Program-made: the position numbers and the translations under genes | Shown: positions 4,502-7,276 of the stretch, piece by piece | Position numbering within the stretch: the first letter of the stretch is position 1 | How the letters are laid out: the number at the start of each line of letters is the position of its first letter | Source: Nanobdellota archaeon | GTDB taxonomy: Archaea; Nanobdellota; Nanobdellia; Pacearchaeales; GW2011-AR1 | Length of the DNA stretch: 7,276 nt | NCBI GenBank assembly: GCA_018817905.1 | Contig: JAHISS010000135.1 | Span: 1-7,276 of the forward strand | Reading direction: 5' to 3' | Notes under the pieces: generated by a model | Database searches by the model: none | Told to the model about the DNA's origin: nothing | Seen by the model: only the letters and a program-made list of their open reading frames with translations

Positions 4502-5317
4502 TTACAGAAACTTTTTAAATTTTTTCATTGTCTCGTCAAATTTTTTTGGAAGAATGTCCATCATTTTTGCTATTTCTTCTGCAGTCACTGTGGATCCTCC
4601 TTTTTTCTGACAAGAGTTGACCATGAATTGACCATTCCAATCTGAAACTCCAAATGTCATTCTTGCGTCTGACGATTCTTGTTCTTCGCGGGTTGGATCC
4701 AAAATTATTGAGTCTCCGAATTTGTAAAAACTAAACAGCAAAGGCACGATGTCTTTTGACAAGGGGAGTTTTTTTGATGTCTTTTTTTCGTAATTGATTT
4801 TTCCGTCTTTGTCTATTTCGGGCATAACTGTTTGCATTAGAGCGGCGACTGCGCCAATGCAGGCTGCGTCTATCAGATTCCCGTCGTCGTTAATTGGGTA
4901 AATATCAATGATTACTGTCCAAACCATTTCTCCTTTTTTTATTACGAGTTTTTCTAAGTCAATCATGCCTGATGATCTCACAGCCCTGTCAACCAACCTT
5001 GGCAGTTCAATTGCGTCGAATCCTGGCGGACCTGATTCGAATCTTGGAGATGCGAGTGGCAATAAATCTCCTGAAACCATCAAGTTTCCATTGTCTGGCG
5101 AATCAGGATATGGCTCTCCGGTCTGCAGCTTAACGCCGACAACAACGTCTGTTTTTCCCAACTTAACTCTTGCGCTGCCTTCTGCTTTTTTTGAAACTTC
5201 ATAACTTACTTCGAGTTCTCTAAAATCAAGCAATCCCCGATGGTCAAATCTTTTTCCTTCTGCAAGCATTTTTCTTAGTGTTTGTTTTGTTAAGTTTGAA
5301 ACTTCCATGCCGCTCAT
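4502..5317 (-). CDS. rrp42: Archaeal exosome subunit Rrp42 (271 aa)
   Basis: Rrp42 is the catalytically inactive RNase PH-like partner of Rrp41. Three Rrp41-Rrp42 pairs build the ring through which RNA is threaded for 3'-to-5' phosphorolytic decay or tailing. The sequence shows FDHRGLLDFRELEV at 24-37, GKTDVVVGVKLQTGEPYPD at 54-72, and the Rrp42 signature ASPRFESGPPGFDAIELPRL at 89-108 followed by VDRAVRSSGMID. It also has a second-domain segment with DDGNLIDAACIGAVAAL at 144-160 and DPTREEQESSDARM at 207-220. Length is normal for the family (about 260-275). The start at 5317 overlaps the rrp41 stop by ATGA and follows a GGAGG at a spacing of seven bases. A second ATG three codons in is less well placed. 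Confidence 0.95.
   Translation of the reverse strand: MSGMEVSNLTKQTLRKMLAEGKRFDHRGLLDFRELEVSYEVSKKAEGSARVKLGKTDVVVGVKLQTGEPYPDSPDNGNLMVSGDLLPLASPRFESGPPGFDAIELPRLVDRAVRSSGMIDLEKLVIKKGEMVWTVIIDIYPINDDGNLIDAACIGAVAALMQTVMPEIDKDGKINYEKKTSKKLPLSKDIVPLLFSFYKFGDSIILDPTREEQESSDARMTFGVSDWNGQFMVNSCQKKGGSTVTAEEIAKMMDILPKKFDETMKKFKKFL
4511..4519 (-). promoter_or_regulatory. Possible internal promoter for rpoK within rrp42
   Basis: The minus-strand sequence TTTAAAAAG, preceded by an A-rich stretch, is centred about 25 bases before the rpoK ATG, the same spacing as at eno, rpsB and the 75-residue gene. It encodes Lys-Phe-Lys-Lys residues at the end of Rrp42, so it may simply reflect coding sequence. No ribosome binding site precedes rpoK, which fits leaderless expression. 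Confidence 0.25.
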
Positions 5318-6039
5318 TTTTTCTCCTCCATGTCTGATTCAACAACATCTTTCAAAGCTTTTTTCTGAACTTCATAGATTTCTTTGCAGGTTTCTTCAGC
5401 CATCTTGGTTATTTCCTTTACTTTTTCTGGCTGGATTTTTCCGTCCATTTGAAGAAGAGAAAACTCGTCACAGGTAGCTAATTTCGCAATTGCAAAATCT
5501 GTAGCTCCTTCTCCTTCTTTAAAGTCCTCTTCTTCTTTTGTCAGGTCTGCAATTAAATCTTTATCGATTTTTCCTAGCGCGACGGAACAGACTAAATCTC
5601 TCATCGGAATTCCTGCATGCGCTAAAGCCATTGAAGCTGCGTTGATTCCTGCAGTTCTTGTTCCAGCGTCTGCCTGCAAGATATAAATTTGGACATCAAT
5701 TACTGTGTTTGGGAACGCATCTAAATCAACTGCTGGCTCTAAAGCCCATCCTGTAACTTTTGAAATTTCGTTTGACCTTCTTGACGGGCCTGGGCGTTTT
5801 CTGTCGTAAACTGAAAAACTTAACAAATCGTAAACGCAGCGAAGAATTCCTGTTGATGGATTTTGTAGGTGCTGTGGATGCAGTTGTCTTGGACCGTAGA
5901 CAGCGGCAATTGCAACTGTGTCGCCGAACGAAAACATTGCTGAACCGTCGGCATTTGGCACAACTCCTACTTTCGCCGTCATCTTTCTCAGCTCGTTTGC
6001 TTTTCTTCCGTCTGAACGCTTTAATTGTTTAGTTGTCAT
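5314..6039 (-). CDS. rrp41: Archaeal exosome catalytic subunit Rrp41 (241 aa)
   Basis: Rrp41 is the active RNase PH-like subunit of the exosome, carrying phosphate-dependent 3'-to-5' exonuclease activity and the reverse tailing reaction. Visible motifs are RSDGRKANELR at 8-18, the RNA-binding RKRPGPSRRSNEISK at 80-94, and the phosphate-binding QADAGTRTAGINAASMAL at 122-139. The candidate catalytic Asp is at 181 in EGATDFAIA. These match known archaeal Rrp41 proteins, so activity is expected to be intact. Residues 205-241 are a charged, helical tail ending in EEKK. It starts one base after the stop of the 89-residue gene and ends in ATGA with rrp42. Its last codons also supply the GGAGG used by rrp42, which supports translational coupling. 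Confidence 0.96.
   Translation of the reverse strand: MTTKQLKRSDGRKANELRKMTAKVGVVPNADGSAMFSFGDTVAIAAVYGPRQLHPQHLQNPSTGILRCVYDLLSFSVYDRKRPGPSRRSNEISKVTGWALEPAVDLDAFPNTVIDVQIYILQADAGTRTAGINAASMALAHAGIPMRDLVCSVALGKIDKDLIADLTKEEEDFKEGEGATDFAIAKLATCDEFSLLQMDGKIQPEKVKEITKMAEETCKEIYEVQKKALKDVVESDMEEKK
5325..5329 (-). promoter_or_regulatory. Ribosome binding site of rrp42 inside rrp41
   Basis: On the minus strand GGAGG lies seven bases before the ATG at 5317, within the final Met-Glu-Glu codons of rrp41. It is the best Shine-Dalgarno match in the window and supports 5317 as the rrp42 start. Confidence 0.6.
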
Positions 6040-6040
6040 T

Positions 6041-6310
6041 TTATTTAGTTCCCAGCAAGGATTGTTTAATTGGTAGAATCATCCCACCTGAAGTGGCGTT
6101 GGTTGTTAGAGTTACAGTGTCTCCTCCGGCTCTGAGTGCTTGAGAACTTACGTTTTCTAATGCTCTTTGAATCATGCCATCAAAAAACTCATCCCCCCCG
6201 GAATATTGTCTTCTATTTATTGTTTGAGCTATAACATGTGCATCGTTTCTATTCGTTGCTTCTACTTTAACATGATATTTTCTTCCAAATAATTTTTCTT
6301 TTAAACTCAT
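6041..6310 (-). CDS. Unknown 89-aa protein encoded within the exosome operon
   Basis: I do not recognise this family. The protein is soluble, without signal peptide, membrane helix or cysteine. A basic head (MSLKEKLFGRKYHVKVEAT) could form one strand. A helix with NDAHVIAQTINRRQ at 22-35 follows, then a Gly/acidic turn (SGGDEFFDG, 37-45), a second helix with RALENVSSQALRA at 49-61, and a strand-rich, Gly/Thr-rich end (GGDTVTLTT at 62-70, SGGMILPIKQ at 74-83). The fold may be a small alpha/beta domain. Its ATG follows the rrp4 stop with no gap, with a GGAGA about eight bases upstream, and its stop lies one base before rrp41. Such placement between two exosome genes suggests an RNA-decay or ribosome-related role, but this is inference from position alone. 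Confidence 0.82.
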   Translation of the reverse strand: MSLKEKLFGRKYHVKVEATNRNDAHVIAQTINRRQYSGGDEFFDGMIQRALENVSSQALRAGGDTVTLTTNATSGGMILPIKQSLLGTK

Positions 6311-7030
6311 TTATTCATTCTCCGCGAACCAGTGTTCGACTTTTTCTGTCAGGCCATTTACGTGGACTTTTTCAGCAACAAGTGTTACTGCGTTTCTTGC
6401 TTTTATTTGCGCATCAATAGACGGACCTTTTATCCACACCCAGCCGTTTTGACCGACCGTGATGTTGCATCCTGTTTTTTCTTTTATTAAATTAACCATT
6501 GAACCTTCTCTGCCGATAACGCGCGGAACTCTGCTTGGGATTACCTTGAAAATGAAACCGTCTTCGAGTTTGCCGAGACCTTTTCCTTTCAAAGTCAAGT
6601 CAATTCCTTTTCCCTTGACCGTCCAAATTTTTGCTGAAATTACGTCGCCGATTGCTAAGTATTGGTCCATCTCGTTTCGGTTTATGAAACGCGGTGATTC
6701 TTCTATTGGCAAGAATGACTGCGAAGCAGAGTCAATGTCAACGAGCCAGCCGGCGTGCGTGATATCGCTAACGCGGCCGATGACAACGTTTCCTCTTCGT
6801 GGGATGAATGCTCCAAAAATTGCGATTAATCTTACAACGCGACCGGCTTCTTCAGCAAGGCCAAATTTTCCTGCAATTATTTTCGCGCCTTCTCTCCTTG
6901 TTCCTTCGCCAGGCAGAAAATCCTCTCCCTCGACAATTACTTCTCCAGGAACTACAACTTTCCGTTTAGTAGAACTATCGTTAGAATTGTTTTCTACGGC
7001 TTCGTGTGCCTCGTTAATCTGGTTTTTCAT
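6311..7030 (-). CDS. rrp4: Archaeal exosome RNA-binding cap subunit Rrp4 (239 aa)
   Basis: Rrp4 forms the trimeric cap on the exosome ring and guides RNA into the pore. After a polar, probably disordered head of about 24 residues, the N-terminal domain begins with VVVPGEVI (25-32) and includes GEGTRREG (41-48). An S1 domain follows, with GNVVIGRVSDITHAGWLVDI at 80-99 and SFLPIEES at 105-112. A KH domain has the GxxG-type loop VIGREG at 171-176 and continues with GCNITVGQNGWVWIKG at 187-202. Domain order and length fit the archaeal family. It is the first gene of the run that leads through rrp41 and rrp42 to rpoK. In many archaea an SBDS-family gene and proteasome genes lie just upstream; here a transposase end lies there instead. 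The stop is TAA. Confidence 0.95.
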   Translation of the reverse strand: MKNQINEAHEAVENNSNDSSTKRKVVVPGEVIVEGEDFLPGEGTRREGAKIIAGKFGLAEEAGRVVRLIAIFGAFIPRRGNVVIGRVSDITHAGWLVDIDSASQSFLPIEESPRFINRNEMDQYLAIGDVISAKIWTVKGKGIDLTLKGKGLGKLEDGFIFKVIPSRVPRVIGREGSMVNLIKEKTGCNITVGQNGWVWIKGPSIDAQIKARNAVTLVAEKVHVNGLTEKVEHWFAENE

Positions 7031-7079
7031 ATTAATCTTAATAATTTAAACAACGGAATAATTGTAATTTGTTCCGGTG

Positions 7080-7098
7080 CTCTCTTATTTTCAGAGAG
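7080..7098. repeat. Six-base-pair inverted repeat upstream of rrp4
   Basis: CTCTCT (7080-7085) and AGAGAG (7093-7098) flank a seven-base loop. The element sits in the 116-base spacer between the transposase stop and rrp4, just downstream of the proposed rrp4 promoter. It could fold in the rrp4 leader or belong to the mobile element's flank. A CT/GA-rich tract alongside makes a chance match easy. Confidence 0.25.
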
Positions 7099-7113
7099 AG
7101 GGGGAAGAAAGGG

Positions 7114-7126
7114 TTTTTAAATTTTG
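7114..7126 (-). promoter_or_regulatory. Possible promoter of the exosome operon
   Basis: On the minus strand, A-rich GCAAA followed by TTTAAAAA forms a BRE/TATA-like pair. It would start transcription near 7091 and leave a leader of about 60 bases before rrp4. A second AT-rich TTTAAATT at 7043-7050 is only about 16 bases before the ATG, too close for a normal leaderless start. The same sequence read on the plus strand is also promoter-like, so direction is uncertain. Confidence 0.35.
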
Positions 7127-7146
7127 CGGTTGGGAGATACTCTAAA

Positions 7147-7275
7147 CTAATCGTCTCTTGAGTTTTTTGATTGATATTTTATTAGACCAAATAATTTCAT
7201 TCTTCCCAAATCTAATTTTATTCCTGCTGCCTCTGCAGGAGTTTTTCCATTCAAACTCTGGTGCGGATTTACAAA
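7147..7275 (-). CDS. C-terminal end of a DDE-type transposase/integrase (partial, 42 aa seen)
   Basis: The frame enters from the right edge and ends at TAG (7147-7149), giving only the last 42 residues. The segment NPHQSLNGKTPAEAAGIKL (residues 3-21) matches the 'RPHxxLNGKTPAExAGI' end typical of DDE transposases with an rve-type core, found on insertion sequences in bacteria and archaea. Only N replaces the usual R before PH. The remaining residues (LGRMKLFGLIKYQSKNSRDD) are a normal-looking tail. The catalytic Asp and Glu residues lie outside the window, so family and intactness cannot be judged. It points the same way as rrp4, 116 bases upstream of it, so the exosome operon probably abuts an insertion sequence. 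Confidence 0.6.
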   Translation of the reverse strand, partial: FVNPHQSLNGKTPAEAAGIKLDLGRMKLFGLIKYQSKNSRDD

Positions 7276-7276
7276 A
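7147..7276. mobile_element. Edge of a probable insertion sequence
   Basis: Inferred from the transposase C-terminus. The rest of the element lies beyond the window. Its end on this side should fall somewhere in the spacer 7031-7146, but the terminal inverted repeat cannot be recognised without the opposite end. Confidence 0.4.

Noticed and set aside
4908..5204. Plus-strand open frame of 98 codons opposite rrp42
   Set aside because: Antisense to the highly conserved Rrp42 signature; no promoter or ribosome binding site that stands out.
6459..7049. A 196-codon open frame on the plus strand opposite rrp4
   Set aside because: It is fully antisense to a secure rrp4 gene with S1 and KH domains. 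Its product has no recognisable domain and its composition mirrors the opposite strand.
1..7276. CRISPR array, tRNA or rRNA genes
   Set aside because: No regularly spaced direct repeats and no tRNA-like or rRNA-like sequence were seen by eye on either strand.

Overview
The window looks like a piece of an AT-rich archaeal genome, most likely from the DPANN group (Woesearchaeota/Pacearchaeota-like). The archaeal call rests on the RNA exosome genes rrp4, rrp41 and rrp42, the archaeal RNA polymerase subunit RpoK, an archaeal-type ribosomal protein uS2, and TATA-box promoters placed about 25 bases before start codons. The DPANN call is an inference from tight gene packing, a very short enolase, charged low-complexity tails on housekeeping proteins, and unfamiliar small proteins in conserved operons.

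Layout, in the main (minus-strand) direction of transcription, from right to left. At the right edge is the C-terminal end of a DDE-type transposase (7147-7275). A 116-base spacer with a likely promoter follows. Next is a packed run: rrp4 (6311-7030), an unrecognised 89-residue gene (6041-6310), rrp41 (5314-6039), rrp42 (4502-5317) and rpoK (4116-4490). Spacings in this run are 0, 1, -4 and 11 bases. A small plus-strand islet of two unrecognised genes (3709-3936 and 3944-4102) faces it. Then come enolase (2472-3611), a damaged gene for a membrane-anchored protein with a JAMM-like HxHP...SxxD motif (1664-2475), rpsB for uS2 (747-1610), and two small multi-pass membrane proteins (386-718 and 129-389). 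The first 128 bases hold only small inverted repeats and cannot be assigned to a gene.

Together, Rrp41 and Rrp42 would form the hexameric ring of the exosome, with Rrp4 as its RNA-binding cap. RpoK, enolase and uS2 represent the rpoK-eno-rpsB block known from many archaea, here interrupted by inserted small genes and joined to the exosome operon. Divergent, apparently leaderless promoters lie between eno and the plus-strand islet.

The points most worth a second look are: the damaged JAMM-like gene, with an in-frame TAG after 16 codons and an apparent -1 frameshift that hides a second membrane helix; the unknown 89-residue gene inside the exosome operon; the two-gene plus-strand islet; and the unusual tails on uS2 and RpoK. 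I saw no CRISPR array, no rRNA or tRNA gene and no complete mobile element. I do not see clear evidence for a wholly new multi-gene system.
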